A DNA stretch of 64,000 nucleotides from contig NZ_CP031393.1 of NCBI RefSeq assembly GCF_017161265.1, positions 1,426,001 to 1,490,000 on the forward strand, written 5' to 3'. Below are positions 42,436 through 54,398 of the stretch, in pieces. Position numbers and translations under genes: made by a program. How positions within the stretch are numbered: position 1 is the first letter of the stretch; each line of letters starts with the position of its first letter. The notes under the pieces are model-generated. The model was not told where the DNA came from and did not search any database. It saw nothing but the letters and a program-made list of their open reading frames with translations. This DNA is from Treponema medium (GTDB lineage: Bacteria; Spirochaetota; Spirochaetia; Treponematales; Treponemataceae).

Positions 42436-45400
42436 ATGCCTGTGCGGAAAACGGTTAATCGCCAATATATCGGAAAAAATATCCAAAATTTTATGGAGCT
42501 GCCTAATTTAATTGATATTCAGCTCGCATCTTATGAAAAATTTTTATGTCGCGGAACACACCAGAGCGGAAATACTTCGGAGGAAGTTGGTTTGGAGGAT
42601 GTGTTTCGGACGACCTTCCCAATTGAAAGCCCGAACGGTGATATGACGTTGGAGTACCAATCATATACGCTCGATGAAAATGACATTAAATTCAGCGAAT
42701 ACGAATGCAAGCAGAAAGGGTTGACCTATGCCATCCCGTTGAAGGCGCAGATAGACTTGGTGTTTAATCAAACCGGTGAAATACGCCGTAAGAGTATCTA
42801 TATGGGTGACATTCCGTTGATGACCGAACGTGGTACTTTCATTATCAACGGTGCCGAGCGTGTTGTCGTATCTCAAATACATCGTTCTCCGGGTGTTATC
42901 TTTTCTCACGACAAAGGCGTCTACTCAAGCCGTATTATTCCTTATCGCGGAAGTTGGCTTGAATTTGAAATCGACCAGAAAAAAGATTTAATTTATGCAA
43001 AGCTTGATAAAAAAAAGCGTATCTTAGGAACCTTGTTTTTACGGGCATTGGGATATGAAACCCGCGAACAAATTATCGACTTTTTTTATAAAACCGAAGT
43101 GTTACCGGTTGCCGAAGGAACGACAGAGTACGATAAACTGGTAGGCCGCGTATTTGCCAAGCGGATAACCGTAGCTGATGAATCCGGAGAGCGCACGCTC
43201 TATCAAGCCGGTGAAAAGATACATCCGCACGTTGTCGATGAATTGCAGCAAAATCATATTGCTGAAATTACCGTTATCGATTTTAAAAAAGAGGGCAGTC
43301 TTGATTCTCCTGTTATTATCAACTGTTTTGAACGGGAGGAAATCCGCTTTGCCGATGCTGCAAAGGGGCAGGAGCCTACAAAAGAAGAGGCCTTGTCGGT
43401 TGTTTACGCAGCCTTAAAGCCCGGCGATCCGATGACGGTAGAAGCTGCCGAAAAAGATTTAACTTCAATGTTTTTCTCCCCTCGCCGATATGATCTCGGG
43501 CGTGTGGGACGGTACAAACTCAATAAAAAATTTGATTACGAGCATCCCGTTGAAGAATGTACGCTTATTCTCGACGATATCGTAAACACGATGAAGTACC
43601 TGATTCAGGTTTACATCGGGGATGCTTCGATAGATGATATTGACCATCTTGGAAACAGACGTGTCCGTTCCGTTGGCGAGCTGATGACCAATACGCTCAA
43701 AACAGCATTCCTCCGTATGGAGCGGATTGCGCGCGAGCGGATGGGGTCAAAAGAAATTGAAACGATTAAGCCGCAAGAGCTTATTTCTATAAAACCCATC
43801 GTTGCCACTATTAAAGAATTTTTCGGGGCAAGCCAGCTTTCACAGTTTATGGATCAGGTTAATCCGCTCGCGGAGCTTACCCATAAACGCCGTCTGAATG
43901 CGTTGGGACCCGGCGGTCTTTCTCGTGACCGCGCCGGCTTTGAAGTCCGCGATGTTCACTATACCCATTACGGACGGATGTGCCCGATTGAAACACCGGA
44001 AGGCCCGAATATCGGTCTTATCGTGTCGATGGCAAGCTATGCGCATGTCAACGACTACGGCTTTTTGGAAGCGCCGTATGTCAAGGTTGTGAACGGTGTT
44101 GCAACTCGTGAGGTTGAATACCTTTCGGCAATGGACGAGGATAAATATTACATTGCACAGGTGTCCACCGCAGTGCAGAGTGATGGGACGATTACTGCCG
44201 AACAAATCGCCTGCCGTCATCAAGGTGACTACACGACGCGCAGTTCAAAAGAAGTGCAGTACATGGACGTGTCGCCCAAACAGATTATCTCCGTGTCTGC
44301 CTCGCTCATTCCCTTCCTTGAGCACGACGACGCAAACCGTGCGCTCATGGGTTCTAACATGCAGCGGCAGGGTGTACCGCTCGTATTCCCCGAACCGCCC
44401 CGTGTCGGTACCGGTATGGAAGGTAAGTGCGCGTATGATTCGGGTGTGTTAATCAAAGCAAAGCGGAGCGGTACGGTTACGTTTGTTTCTTCCGAGAAGA
44501 TTTCCATCGAATCGGACGCACCGGAAGGAACAGAAGAGAAAATCCGCGACTATACGCTGCTGAAATATCAGCGCACCAATCAAGACACCTGTTATCATCA
44601 GCGACCGATTGTTGCTGTCGGACAGCACGTAGAGGTCGGTGATGTCATTGCCGACGGTCCTGCAACCTATCAGGGAGAGCTTGCACTTGGCCGCAATATT
44701 CTGGTCGGTTTTGTGCCGTGGAACGGGTATAACTACGAAGACGCTATTTTGATTTCCCGCCGTGTGCTGAAAGAAGATATGTTCACGTCGGTACATATTA
44801 AAGAATTTACGACGGAAGTCCGTGAAACCAAGCTCGGTGCAGAGCGGATTACCAGCGATATTCCAAATAAGTCGGAAAAAAGCCTCGATAACCTTGATGC
44901 GGAAGGTATTATTCGTATCGGTGCGCAAGTCCGCTCCGGCGATATATTAATCGGAAAGATTACGCCTAAAAACGAGTCGGAGACAACACCTGAATTTAAG
45001 CTGCTCAACTCGATATTCGGTGAGAAAGCAAAAGATGTCCGCGATTCCTCACTGCGCGTACCGCACGGCGTTGAAGGTACGGTTATCGACGTACAGCGCT
45101 TGAAGCGTTCTCAGGGTGATGATCTTAATCCGGGCGTTGACGAGTTTATCAAGGTACTCATTGCGACAAAACGTAAGTTGCGCGAGGGTGATAAGATGGC
45201 AGGCCGCCATGGAAACAAGGGTATCGTTGCCCGTATTTTGCCGGAAGAAGATATGCCGTATATGGAAGACGGTACACCGCTCGATATCTGCTTGAATCCG
45301 CTCGGTGTTCCTTCTCGTATGAATATCGGTCAGATTTTGGAGTCGGAACTCGGACTTGCGGGGTTGCGCCTTAATGAATGGTACGAAGCACCCGTATTCC

Positions 45401-45933
45401 AGTCCCCGACCAATGAGCAGATTGAAAAGAAACTGGTTGAAGCAGGTATTCCTGCCAACTCAAAGGTAAAGCTGCGCGACGGAAGAACCGGAATGCCTTT
45501 CCAAAACGACGTATTTGTCGGGGTCATCTACTTTATGAAACTTGCGCACCTTGTTGACGATAAGATGCACGCCCGTTCAACCGGCCCGTACTCGCTGGTA
45601 ACTCAACAACCGCTCGGCGGTAAGGCTCAATTCGGCGGTCAGCGTTTGGGAGAAATGGAAGTATGGGCGCTCGAAGCCTATGGCGCGGCCAATACGCTGC
45701 AGGAGCTTTTAACCATTAAGTCTGACGATATGCATGGACGCTCAAAGATATACGAATCTATCGTAAAAGGACAGGCCGCAACCGCCGCCGGAATTCCTGA
45801 ATCGTTTAACGTATTGGTACAGGAATTGCGCGGTTTGGCTTTGGACTTCACAATTTACGATGAAAAAGGAAAGCAAATCCCGCTGACCGAACGTGATGAA
45901 GAATTGATTACCGAAAACAGCTCCAAGTTTTAA
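42436..45933 (+). CDS. rpoB: DNA-directed RNA polymerase beta subunit
   Basis: This beta subunit is 1165 aa from ATG 42436. Landmarks are [37 protein letters not shown], the rifampicin region [20 protein letters not shown] with [20 protein letters not shown], and the C-terminal [19 protein letters not shown]. The rifampicin pocket shows no obvious resistance change: Gln, Asp, His and Ser positions look like wild type except for Asn in NALGPGG, a change known as natural in spirochaetes. AGAAGGGGG precedes the chosen start; an ATG-like start at 42361 lacks one. Confidence 0.95.
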   Translation: MPVRKTVNRQYIGKNIQNFMELPNLIDIQLASYEKFLCRGTHQSGNTSEEVGLEDVFRTTFPIESPNGDMTLEYQSYTLDENDIKFSEYECKQKGLTYAIPLKAQIDLVFNQTGEIRRKSIYMGDIPLMTERGTFIINGAERVVVSQIHRSPGVIFSHDKGVYSSRIIPYRGSWLEFEIDQKKDLIYAKLDKKKRILGTLFLRALGYETREQIIDFFYKTEVLPVAEGTTEYDKLVGRVFAKRITVADESGERTLYQAGEKIHPHVVDELQQNHIAEITVIDFKKEGSLDSPVIINCFEREEIRFADAAKGQEPTKEEALSVVYAALKPGDPMTVEAAEKDLTSMFFSPRRYDLGRVGRYKLNKKFDYEHPVEECTLILDDIVNTMKYLIQVYIGDASIDDIDHLGNRRVRSVGELMTNTLKTAFLRMERIARERMGSKEIETIKPQELISIKPIVATIKEFFGASQLSQFMDQVNPLAELTHKRRLNALGPGGLSRDRAGFEVRDVHYTHYGRMCPIETPEGPNIGLIVSMASYAHVNDYGFLEAPYVKVVNGVATREVEYLSAMDEDKYYIAQVSTAVQSDGTITAEQIACRHQGDYTTRSSKEVQYMDVSPKQIISVSASLIPFLEHDDANRALMGSNMQRQGVPLVFPEPPRVGTGMEGKCAYDSGVLIKAKRSGTVTFVSSEKISIESDAPEGTEEKIRDYTLLKYQRTNQDTCYHQRPIVAVGQHVEVGDVIADGPATYQGELALGRNILVGFVPWNGYNYEDAILISRRVLKEDMFTSVHIKEFTTEVRETKLGAERITSDIPNKSEKSLDNLDAEGIIRIGAQVRSGDILIGKITPKNESETTPEFKLLNSIFGEKAKDVRDSSLRVPHGVEGTVIDVQRLKRSQGDDLNPGVDEFIKVLIATKRKLREGDKMAGRHGNKGIVARILPEEDMPYMEDGTPLDICLNPLGVPSRMNIGQILESELGLAGLRLNEWYEAPVFQSPTNEQIEKKLVEAGIPANSKVKLRDGRTGMPFQNDVFVGVIYFMKLAHLVDDKMHARSTGPYSLVTQQPLGGKAQFGGQRLGEMEVWALEAYGAANTLQELLTIKSDDMHGRSKIYESIVKGQAATAAGIPESFNVLVQELRGLALDFTIYDEKGKQIPLTERDEELITENSSKF

Positions 45934-45951
45934 TTGAGATAAGGATGGGCT

Positions 45952-48900
45952 ATGAGAGATATACAAGATTTCGACAATATTATGATTAAATTAGCTTCGC
46001 CCGAAGTGATCCGCGCGTGGTCTTATGGCGAAGTAAAGAAACCCGAAACGATTAACTATCGTACCCTACGTCCTGAGCGGGACGGACTTTTCTGCGAGCG
46101 TATTTTCGGAACTACAAAAGAGTGGGAATGCTATTGTGGTAAGTTTAAATCGATCCGCTACAAGGGGGTTATCTGCGACCGTTGCGGTGTCGAGGTTACG
46201 CACTTTAAAGTACGCCGCGAGCGTATGGGGCATATCGAATTGGCTGCACCTGTTTCTCATATCTGGTACTATCGATCAGTACCGAGCCGGATGGGGCTGT
46301 TGTTGGACTTGCCGGTTGCGGCGCTTCGTTCGGTACTGTACTATGAAAAATACATTGTTATTGAGCCGGGTGGAACTGATTTAAAGAAGAATCAGCTGTT
46401 AAGCGAGGATGAATACCGCGACGCTCAGGAACGGTACGGCGGCGCCTTTACCGCAAATATGGGCGCGGAAGCCGTTAAAACCTTATTGAGCAACTTAAAT
46501 CTGGATGAGCTTGCAGCCCAGCTCAGAACGAAGATGATCGAGAAGGGCGCAAAAAGCGATAAACGGCTCTTAAAGCGTATCGAAATTGTCGAACATTTTA
46601 GAACGTCAAACAATAAACCCGAATGGATGATCCTTGATGTTATTCCGGTTATTCCGCCCGATTTGCGCCCGATGGTGCAGTTGGATGGCGGACGCTTTGC
46701 AACCTCGGATTTAAACGATTTGTATCGCCGTGTTATTCACCGGAATAGCCGTTTGACCCGTTTGATGAGCCTTAAAGCGCCCGATATCATTATCCGCAAC
46801 GAAAAGCGGATGCTGCAAGAGGCGGTAGACGCCTTGTTCGACAATTCGAAGCGGAAGCGCGTTATTAAGGGTTCTTCAAACCGTCCGCTTAAATCCATCT
46901 CCGATATGCTCAAAGGCAAGCAAGGACGCTTCCGTCAGAACCTGCTTGGTAAGCGCGTTGACTATTCGGGACGTTCGGTTATCGTTGTTGGCCCTGAGTT
47001 AAAGCTGTGGCAGTGCGGCCTGCCGACTAAGATGGCATTGGAGCTTTTCAAGCCGTTTATTATGAAAAAGCTTGTTCAAAAAGAGATTGTTTCCAATATC
47101 AAGAAAGCAAAAATTATGGTTGAGCAGGAGGATGCTCCGGTTTTTGCCGTTCTCGACGAGGTTATCAGCGAACATCCCGTTATGCTGAACCGTGCGCCGA
47201 CATTACACCGTCTCGGTATTCAAGCTTTTGAGCCGGTTCTTGTCGAAGGTAAGGCTATCAAACTGCACCCGCTTGTTTGTAAACCGTTCAATGCGGACTT
47301 TGACGGCGACCAGATGGCTATCCACGTGCCGCTTACACAAGCAGCGCAGATGGAATGTTGGACACTCATGCTATCGAGTAGAAACTTACTCGACCCTGCA
47401 AACGGGAAGACAATCGTATATCCGTCGCAGGATATGGTTCTCGGTTTGTACTATTTAACCAAGCAGCGGACTTTAAAAGAAGGACAGCATGTCCGCCGGT
47501 ATTCTTCGGTTTCCGAGGTGATGATGGCCGCAGAGGCTGGCTCCGTCGGTTGGCAGGAGCTTATTAAGATAAACTACCGCGGTGAAGAAGTTGAAACTAC
47601 GCCCGGGCGCCTCGCTTTCAACGAAGAGATGCCCGAAGGTGTTCCGTTTGTCAATACCGCTCTGGATGATAAGCAAATCCGCAAGTTGATCGAAACTGTG
47701 TACCGCACGAAGGGAACATGGGTTACTGTTCAGATGTTGGATAAGCTTAAATCCGTTGGTTATTACTATGCGACTTTCTTTGGCGCAACGCTGAGTATGG
47801 ACGATATTATTATCCCAGAGGAAAAATCAGCCATGCTCGAAAAAGCAAACAGCGAAGTTCTTTCTATATATAGTCAGTATCGCGGCGGTCATATTACGCA
47901 GGAAGAGCGATATAACAGGGTCGTTGAGGTGTGGTCAAAGACAAACGAAGAGTTGACCTCGATAATGATGGATACGCTCGCGAAAGATCAAGACGGCTTT
48001 AATACGATTTATATGATGGCTACCTCCGGCGCGCGCGGAAGCCGCAACCAGATTCGTCAGCTTGCCGGTATGCGAGGCCTTATGGCTAAGCCGAGCGGCG
48101 ACATTATCGAGTTGCCTATCCGTTCAAACTTCAAAGAAGGCTTGAACGTTATCGAATTCTTTATTTCTACGAACGGCGCCCGTAAGGGTCTTGCCGATAC
48201 TGCATTGAAGACTGCAGACGCCGGTTATCTGACGCGCCGTCTTGTCGATATTGCGCAGGATGTTGTTGTCAATGAAGAAGACTGCGGTACTATCAATGGT
48301 ATCGAATACTCGGCGGTAAAATCCGGAGACGAGGTTATCGAATCTTTGAGCGAACGGATTGTCGGTAAGTATACGCTCGAGCGGGTAGAACACCCGATTT
48401 CGCATGAACTTTTAATCGACGTAAACGAATACATCACCGATGAGATTGCCGCGAAGATTGAAGAAGCGGGCGTACAGACTGTTAAACTCCGCACGGTATT
48501 AACCTGCGAGTCCAAACACGGTGTTTGTGTCAAGTGCTACGGCCGCAACCTTGCCCGCAATAAGATTGTCGAAATCGGCGAAGCGGTCGGTATTATTGCG
48601 GCGCAGTCCATCGGTCAGCCGGGTACTCAGTTGACGATGCGTACCTTCCACGTCGGAGGTACGGCAAGCAGTACGACCGAAGAGAATCATATCACCTTTA
48701 AATATCCCGTCATCATCAAAGATATTTTGGGAACTTCCATTCCGCTTGATGATGGTAATCTGCTGTTTACCCGTCGCGGTACGCTGGTGTTTGAAAAAGT
48801 GCTTCAAGAGTACAAACTGGCCGCAGGAGATTCCGTGGCAGTAGAAACGGGTGTCCGCATCTTGCGTGATGATGTGTTGTATACCGCTGCGGACGGCACG

Positions 48901-50286
48901 GTTGTAAAAAGCCCGCTGAACGCTTTTGCCTATTTGAACGGTTCGACGTTGTATTTGACGGCGCCTGAACAAAAAACCGAAATCAGAAACGGTTCTACCG
49001 TTGTTGTCAAAAAAGGCGATTATGTACCGGCTTCCTCGATTATTGCAACATTTGATCCATATAATGAACCGATTCTTGCGGAGCAAGACGGATTTGTCCG
49101 ATTTGAGGATATTATCCCCGGTTCAACCCTTGAAGAAGATGTAAACGATGAAACCGGCGTTGTGGAACGCCATATTTCCGAATTGAAATCGGATATGACC
49201 TTACAGCCCCGTGTATTTATCTCGGATGAATCCGGTAATGCGCTCGGCTTTTATTACCTGCCGGACGGCGCTCAGCTCATGGTAGAAGAAGATACACAGA
49301 TTAAAGCAGGTACGGTTATCGCAAAACTTGCAAAAGCCGCTGCGAGAACGCAGGATATTACCGGCGGTCTTCCCCGTGTTTCAGAACTCTTTGAAGCTCG
49401 CCGTCCCAAAGTGCCTGCAGTACTGGCTCAGGTCGCCGGTACCGTTTCGTTTAAAGGCTTGTTGAAAGGTAAGCGGATTGTTATTGTACGCGACCATTAC
49501 GGCAAGGATTATAAGCACTTGGTTCCGATGTCAAAACGGTTGCTTGTTCGAGACGGCGATACGGTTGAAGCGGGCGAACGGCTGTGCGACGGTAATCTTG
49601 ATCCGCATGATATTCTTGCAATCTTGGGTGAAAATGCACTTCAGAATTATTTGATGAATGAGATTCGTGACGTCTACCGAATGCAGGGCGTTTCCATCAA
49701 CGATAAACATATCGGTGTTATCGTTCGCCAGATGCTCCGCAAGATTGAGGTGGTCTCTGTCGGCGATACCCGCTTTATCTACGGTCAGCAGGTTGATAAG
49801 TATCAGTTCCATGCGGAAAATAAGCGCGTTACTGCGGAAGGTGGTCAGCCTGCTATTGCACGTCCGATGTTCCAAGGTATTACCAAGGCGGCGTTGAATA
49901 TCGACTCGTTCATTTCGGCAGCTTCGTTCCAAGAGACGACAAAGGTTTTAACGAATGCTGCGATTGCAGGTAAAACCGATGAGCTGCGCGGCTTAAAAGA
50001 AAACGTTATTATCGGGCATCTTATTCCTGCCGGTACCGGTATGCCGCAGTATCGGTCGGTCAAGCTCTTCGATAAGAATATGAGTGACTTAGACGAGCAG
50101 GTCAACGAAATCCTCGAGCGACGCAGACGCGAGTTGGAAGAAGCGGAAGCTGCCGAAGCCGAAGCGGAGATGAACGAAGAAGATTTTGATACGGATGATG
50201 AGCTCGGCTACGAGGATACGGAATCTGCCGAACCTTCTTATGATGAATCATCGCGTGACGAATCTACAGGTGATTTCGAGGATTGA
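45952..50286 (+). CDS. rpoC: DNA-directed RNA polymerase beta' subunit
   Basis: This 1444-aa beta' subunit has an N-terminal zinc site [20 protein letters not shown], the catalytic [16 protein letters not shown], and a second cysteine cluster around [19 protein letters not shown]. Trigger loop and bridge helix regions are intact ([19 protein letters not shown]). The C-terminus is an acidic tail of about 50 residues rich in Glu, Asp and Ser. The gene is 18 bp from rpoB. Confidence 0.96.
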   Translation: MRDIQDFDNIMIKLASPEVIRAWSYGEVKKPETINYRTLRPERDGLFCERIFGTTKEWECYCGKFKSIRYKGVICDRCGVEVTHFKVRRERMGHIELAAPVSHIWYYRSVPSRMGLLLDLPVAALRSVLYYEKYIVIEPGGTDLKKNQLLSEDEYRDAQERYGGAFTANMGAEAVKTLLSNLNLDELAAQLRTKMIEKGAKSDKRLLKRIEIVEHFRTSNNKPEWMILDVIPVIPPDLRPMVQLDGGRFATSDLNDLYRRVIHRNSRLTRLMSLKAPDIIIRNEKRMLQEAVDALFDNSKRKRVIKGSSNRPLKSISDMLKGKQGRFRQNLLGKRVDYSGRSVIVVGPELKLWQCGLPTKMALELFKPFIMKKLVQKEIVSNIKKAKIMVEQEDAPVFAVLDEVISEHPVMLNRAPTLHRLGIQAFEPVLVEGKAIKLHPLVCKPFNADFDGDQMAIHVPLTQAAQMECWTLMLSSRNLLDPANGKTIVYPSQDMVLGLYYLTKQRTLKEGQHVRRYSSVSEVMMAAEAGSVGWQELIKINYRGEEVETTPGRLAFNEEMPEGVPFVNTALDDKQIRKLIETVYRTKGTWVTVQMLDKLKSVGYYYATFFGATLSMDDIIIPEEKSAMLEKANSEVLSIYSQYRGGHITQEERYNRVVEVWSKTNEELTSIMMDTLAKDQDGFNTIYMMATSGARGSRNQIRQLAGMRGLMAKPSGDIIELPIRSNFKEGLNVIEFFISTNGARKGLADTALKTADAGYLTRRLVDIAQDVVVNEEDCGTINGIEYSAVKSGDEVIESLSERIVGKYTLERVEHPISHELLIDVNEYITDEIAAKIEEAGVQTVKLRTVLTCESKHGVCVKCYGRNLARNKIVEIGEAVGIIAAQSIGQPGTQLTMRTFHVGGTASSTTEENHITFKYPVIIKDILGTSIPLDDGNLLFTRRGTLVFEKVLQEYKLAAGDSVAVETGVRILRDDVLYTAADGTVVKSPLNAFAYLNGSTLYLTAPEQKTEIRNGSTVVVKKGDYVPASSIIATFDPYNEPILAEQDGFVRFEDIIPGSTLEEDVNDETGVVERHISELKSDMTLQPRVFISDESGNALGFYYLPDGAQLMVEEDTQIKAGTVIAKLAKAAARTQDITGGLPRVSELFEARRPKVPAVLAQVAGTVSFKGLLKGKRIVIVRDHYGKDYKHLVPMSKRLLVRDGDTVEAGERLCDGNLDPHDILAILGENALQNYLMNEIRDVYRMQGVSINDKHIGVIVRQMLRKIEVVSVGDTRFIYGQQVDKYQFHAENKRVTAEGGQPAIARPMFQGITKAALNIDSFISAASFQETTKVLTNAAIAGKTDELRGLKENVIIGHLIPAGTGMPQYRSVKLFDKNMSDLDEQVNEILERRRRELEEAEAAEAEAEMNEEDFDTDDELGYEDTESAEPSYDESSRDESTGDFED

Positions 50287-50373
50287 CAGGCTGCGTATAC
50301 TACATTAGAATAGATAATCGTTGTTAGAACTTAATCCGTAGTGCTGGCGGAGAGATATAAGGAGTTAGGGCAA

Positions 50374-50748
50374 ATGCCTACAATTAATCAATTGATCAAG
50401 CAGGGTCGAAAAGCGGTCGTCTCGCGAACCAAGAGCCCTGCATTGCAGTCATGCCCGCAGAAGCGCGGTGTATGCACCCGTGTAATGACGGTTACGCCTA
50501 AAAAACCGAATTCCGCATTGCGGAAGGTTGCCCGTGTGCGCTTGAGCAACGGTATCGAAGTAACTGCCTATATTCCGGGTATTGGACATAACTTACAGGA
50601 ACACTCCGTTGTTTTAATTCGCGGCGGTCGTGTTAAGGATTTACCGGGTGTGCGGTATCACATCATCCGTGGAACAAAGGATACGCTCGGCGTTGCCGAT
50701 CGTAAGCGCGCTCGTTCAAAGTACGGCGCTAAGAAGCCTAAGGCGTAA
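50374..50748 (+). CDS. rpsL: 30S ribosomal protein S12
   Basis: This 124-aa protein starts [13 protein letters not shown] and carries [17 protein letters not shown] and [19 protein letters not shown]. Lysine is present at the two streptomycin-relevant positions (PKKPNS and GRVKDLPG), as in sensitive strains. AGGAG lies 9 bases upstream; the longer frame to 50341 is not needed. Confidence 0.95.
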   Translation: MPTINQLIKQGRKAVVSRTKSPALQSCPQKRGVCTRVMTVTPKKPNSALRKVARVRLSNGIEVTAYIPGIGHNLQEHSVVLIRGGRVKDLPGVRYHIIRGTKDTLGVADRKRARSKYGAKKPKA

Positions 50749-50760
50749 GGGAGGTTTATT

Positions 50761-51231
50761 ATGGGACGGAAAAAGAAGACTATCAATAGACCGATTGCCC
50801 CTGATGCTCGTTACAACAGCGTTGTGCTTTCAAAGTTTATTGCTCGTATGATGCTCGACGGAAAAAAATCCGTTACGACTGCTATTCTTTACGACAGTTT
50901 TGATGTGATTAAATCAAAGACCGGCGAAGATCCGCTTACCGTATTTACTAAGGCGCTTGAAAATGTTAAGCCGCTTGTTGAGGTAAAATCACGCCGCGTC
51001 GGAGGCGCTACCTATCAGGTACCGATCGAAATCCGCGAATCACGCCGCGAGGCGCTCGGAATGCGTTGGATTATCGGTGCTGCTCGCAACCGGAACGGTC
51101 ATGCAATGTCTGAACGTTTGGCTGCCGAGGTTATCGACGCATACAACAATACCGGTACTGCTTTCAAAAAGAAGGAAGATACCCACCGTATGGCGGAAGC
51201 GAACAAAGCCTTTGCTCACTACCGCTGGTAG
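50761..51231 (+). CDS. rpsG: 30S ribosomal protein S7
   Basis: This 156-aa protein has [37 protein letters not shown] and [12 protein letters not shown] at the C-terminus. It is 12 bp after rpsL behind GGGAGG. fusA and tufA do not follow; a terminator ends the operon here. Confidence 0.96.
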   Translation: MGRKKKTINRPIAPDARYNSVVLSKFIARMMLDGKKSVTTAILYDSFDVIKSKTGEDPLTVFTKALENVKPLVEVKSRRVGGATYQVPIEIRESRREALGMRWIIGAARNRNGHAMSERLAAEVIDAYNNTGTAFKKKEDTHRMAEANKAFAHYRW

Positions 51232-51281
51232 TTTTACAACTGCCGGTATCGATTGTTATCGGTGAGACAGTGTAGCATGAA

Positions 51282-51318
51282 AAGCCTTGAAACATACTGT
51301 TTCAAGGCTTTTTTTTTA
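51282..51318 (+). terminator. Terminator of the rpsL-rpsG operon
   Basis: A perfect 12-bp stem AAGCCTTGAAAC/GTTTCAAGGCTT with a 5-base loop and a T run, between convergent genes. Confidence 0.88.
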
Positions 51319-52002
51319 TTCATCTTTTCGGTAATGCTTATATCCGGGATGTTTGCCCCATACTTTATAGTCGGCGCGCATACGGCATAACCGGTCGATG
51401 TTTTCGCGGGAGATTTCTTTTTCTCCGCCGAGGATATGAGCGTAGATACTGATCTTTGCCGAAAGTTCCAAGGTTTCCATGCGGTAATACGCAGTTAGAA
51501 TATCGCGACCGAGGGCAAGTGCGCCGTGATTTTCAAGTAAAAGTACATCGTGTTCGGGCAAATAGGGGGCAATCGCTTCGGGGATTTCGTCGGTTGACGG
51601 CGTTCCGTAGGGGGTAAGCGGTACGGCGCCGATCGTAATAACCGATTCAATCGTAGTATAGCGATCCATCGGCAGGTGAGCGACTGCAAAGGCGGTCGCG
51701 GCAGGCGGATGTGCATGCACCACGGCGCCGACATCATCGCGGTCTTGATAGCAGCGTAAATGCATCTTAATCTCCGACGAAGGTTTATAACCGGGGGTGC
51801 CTTCGATAATTTCACAGTCCTTCGTAATGATGAGCAGTTTTTCAGGAGTGATGAGGCTTTTGCTGATACCTGTCGGCGTTACCAAAAAAATTCCGTCTTC
51901 TAACCGAGCTGATACATTTCCGTCATTTGAAGCAACCCAGCCGAGCTGCCACATTTTATGGCAAATGTCACACATTTGATCTTTCATCTCTAAAATATTC
52001 AT
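51316..52002 (-). CDS. Class II aldolase/adducin family protein (fuculose-phosphate aldolase or RuMP epimerase type)
   Basis: This 228-aa zinc-dependent sugar-phosphate enzyme has SNDGNVSARLEDG near the start, PSSEIKMHLRCYQ carrying the catalytic glutamate, the zinc ligands HAHPP, and a third histidine in LLENHGALALG. Relatives include L-fuculose-1-phosphate aldolase, L-ribulose-5-phosphate 4-epimerase and methylthioribulose-phosphate dehydratase. No sugar pathway gene is nearby, so the substrate stays open. Confidence 0.82.
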   Translation of the reverse strand: MNILEMKDQMCDICHKMWQLGWVASNDGNVSARLEDGIFLVTPTGISKSLITPEKLLIITKDCEIIEGTPGYKPSSEIKMHLRCYQDRDDVGAVVHAHPPAATAFAVAHLPMDRYTTIESVITIGAVPLTPYGTPSTDEIPEAIAPYLPEHDVLLLENHGALALGRDILTAYYRMETLELSAKISIYAHILGGEKEISRENIDRLCRMRADYKVWGKHPGYKHYRKDE

Positions 52003-52132
52003 AGCGTTTAGTATACTACGGAATTTCTTTCTGTCAATTTCGCCCGCTTATTATTTTGACAAAACCTATGCATATTTGTATTATTCGTGCGGATGGTATG
52101 TTCACAATCCGGTCGTAAGGAGTATAAATCGT

Positions 52133-53524
52133 ATGGGAAAATTGATAGAGCAACCGCTGATAGTGCGCAGAGGTGTTCCGTACTTTTTGCTATTTTCACT
52201 GTATGCGATAATCAATACCTATTTGCCGATTATGCTTAGAGTACTCGACTTTTCAACCGCCCAAATCGGTATTCTGCTCGGTATTATCGAAATAGTAGGC
52301 GTATGTGCGCCTTTTTTTATTACGCGGCAGCTTGATAAAACCGGCCGTTACGGGTTGGTAATGTGCATATTCGGGTTTGATATTGCACTATTACTGCTGC
52401 CTCTCCTTCGCTTTCATTCATTTTTAGTTACGGCACTTTGTCTCGGTATTTTTGCTGTAGGTTTTAAGGGAATGGTGCCGGTGTTGGACGGTTTTACGAC
52501 AAAGGCTCTCGGACAGCAAGATGCTCAATATGGGAAAATACGAGCGCTCGGCTCTGCCGGTTTTGTCGGTATGAATCTGTTTTTACAGATGCATTCCTTT
52601 ATTTCAGGGAAAAATCCTGTTTCAATGATTTTGACTGTCAGTGTAGTTGCACTTGTGTTTGTGGTAACGCTCCGGTGGGTACCTGATTTATATGGATTAA
52701 CAGGTATTTCGGCAGGTGAAAAATTCCACACTGGAACCGATGATACATCAAATATATCGATACAGGATGAACAAGAACCGCTCGCTATAGGGGCGTTTTC
52801 AGGCGAACCGGTAAAATCGCAAGAATCCTGTTCTGTAGAGATGTTCTCCGACAACTCTATAAAGCCGAATGAACGAGCAAAAACAGCAGGAGAAAGATTG
52901 GTTGATGTTCGCTCTTTGTTCGCTGGATTTCCTCAGTTATTTTGGGAATGCTTATTATTGATTTTTCTTGCCTTTTTAGGCTTGGTTCCCTGTCAGCGTT
53001 TTTTTTCGCTCTATGTTGAAGAATATATTAAAGTGGAAGCTTCTGCCGGTTTATGGGCGTTGTCAGCAATGGCGGAAATACCGTTGCTTATTATTTCCGG
53101 AAAACTTATCCGGCGTTTTGGCAAAGAGCGGCTCCTTGCTGTTTGTTTACTGAGCGTGATTATACGGAATTGCTGTTATATTTTTATTCCCGGAATCAGC
53201 GGTACGGTTGTAGGGCAGCTCTTGCATTCGCTGAGCTTTGGCTTATTCCATCCGTTGGGAGTACTGCTCTGCGTTTTGCACAGTTACGGAAAAACGGTTA
53301 CCGCTATGACTTTTTTTACTGCAGCAAACGGTATTGCCTACGTAATAGGAAGTATAGTTGGCGGGTATGTTATCGAATATTTAGGGTATCCGGCGTTGTT
53401 TTTGTTGTTCAATATATTCCCGATCGCCGGTATTGTATTCTACCTTTTTATCATGCGACAAAAAAATAACCGGACTTCTCTAAAAAATTCGGTCGATTTT
53501 TTAGAGGTTTCCGCTATTGAATAG
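52133..53524 (+). CDS. Major facilitator superfamily transporter
   Basis: This 463-aa MFS protein has about twelve membrane helices in two halves. It starts RRGVPYFLLFSLYAIINTYL, with QLDKTGRYGLV in the first cytoplasmic loop. A ~75-residue hydrophilic loop between the halves (about residues 192-275) is unusually long and acidic. Similar MFS_1-like carriers move sugars or nucleosides; the substrate is unknown. ATG 52133 has AAGGAG 10 bases upstream and is preferred to 52076. The last ~15 codons are made by a hairpin repeat. Confidence 0.78.
   Translation: MGKLIEQPLIVRRGVPYFLLFSLYAIINTYLPIMLRVLDFSTAQIGILLGIIEIVGVCAPFFITRQLDKTGRYGLVMCIFGFDIALLLLPLLRFHSFLVTALCLGIFAVGFKGMVPVLDGFTTKALGQQDAQYGKIRALGSAGFVGMNLFLQMHSFISGKNPVSMILTVSVVALVFVVTLRWVPDLYGLTGISAGEKFHTGTDDTSNISIQDEQEPLAIGAFSGEPVKSQESCSVEMFSDNSIKPNERAKTAGERLVDVRSLFAGFPQLFWECLLLIFLAFLGLVPCQRFFSLYVEEYIKVEASAGLWALSAMAEIPLLIISGKLIRRFGKERLLAVCLLSVIIRNCCYIFIPGISGTVVGQLLHSLSFGLFHPLGVLLCVLHSYGKTVTAMTFFTAANGIAYVIGSIVGGYVIEYLGYPALFLLFNIFPIAGIVFYLFIMRQKNNRTSLKNSVDFLEVSAIE
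53476..53506. repeat. CTCTAAAAA-type hairpin inside the 3' end of the MFS gene
   Basis: Arms CTCTAAAAAAT and ATTTTTTAGAG around a short loop lie inside the coding frame, 18 bp before the stop. It may act as a terminator and supplies the C-terminal residues. Confidence 0.55.
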
Positions 53525-53551
53525 ATCGACCTATACTACCGATGTTTTACA

Positions 53552-54382
53552 TCAGTATTTTCCAACCATCGAAACATCGGCGCCGAACCATTTTGTGGAT
53601 ATTGCCCGCAGGGTTCCGTCTCGTGCCATATCGGTAAGAAAAGCGTTTATTGTTTTCGCCAACTCTCCGTCTTCTTTCCTAAATGCGTAGCTATAGGAGG
53701 TGATGTTGAGCGGATCTTCAATGACCTTGTATGGTTTCTTTTCTATTGTAATTTTACTGTAATATGTCAACAAGTTCATAACGACCGCATCAAGTTGGTC
53801 GTAATCCAATGCAAGCAGCATATTTTCCTGTCGGGAATAACGATATGGCCGACGACCATTATTAATATAGAGGGGAGATTTCATTACAACTTCAAACATA
53901 TCCTGATCGGATGGTATGCCGATTCGTTTATTCCGTAAATCGGAAAATTGATTGAACGTCGTGGTACCGTCCATACTTTGAAGTACGACAACTACCAGCG
54001 AATCTCGTAAATACGGTGTACTTAATAAAAAGCGTTCAGCATTTGTCTCATTATTGATAAAACCGCTTGCGATATAGTCAATTCCCCTGTTTTCGAGCTC
54101 TAGGATTCTGTCTGCGATGCTCGTAATAGGTACAAGCCGCAGTTTTACGCCGAGCTTATCGGCAATAACTTGAGCTACATCCGATTCATATCCGGCAATT
54201 GCTCCTGTACTGGAGTAAAAACTGAGCGGCGGAATTGACGGATCAACGCCGACCACAAGCTCATTTTTGACAATAATTCTCGCCAATGAGGGATCGTTTA
54301 TTCCTGCTTTATCCGTCTGGTGGCCGGTACAGGATAGGATTGTAAATAGCAAAAAAATGCCAAAAAAACTTTTTATCTTCAT
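53552..54382 (-). CDS. Amino-acid-type solute-binding lipoprotein (SBP family 3)
   Basis: This 276-aa periplasmic binding protein has lipobox TILSC (Cys18). Family 3 features: ELVVGVDPSIPPLSFY, GYESDVAQVIADKLGVKLRL, IDYIASGFINNETNAERF, and a C-terminal lobe with FRKEDGELAKTINAFLTDM and STKWFGADVS. Such proteins bind polar amino acids for an ABC importer, but no permease or ATPase is adjacent. ATG 54380-54382 follows GAGGT and starts the signal peptide. It is a tandem paralogue of the next gene. Confidence 0.82.
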   Translation of the reverse strand: MKIKSFFGIFLLFTILSCTGHQTDKAGINDPSLARIIVKNELVVGVDPSIPPLSFYSSTGAIAGYESDVAQVIADKLGVKLRLVPITSIADRILELENRGIDYIASGFINNETNAERFLLSTPYLRDSLVVVVLQSMDGTTTFNQFSDLRNKRIGIPSDQDMFEVVMKSPLYINNGRRPYRYSRQENMLLALDYDQLDAVVMNLLTYYSKITIEKKPYKVIEDPLNITSYSYAFRKEDGELAKTINAFLTDMARDGTLRAISTKWFGADVSMVGKY

Positions 54383-54398
54383 TTTTACCTCAGCCTTA

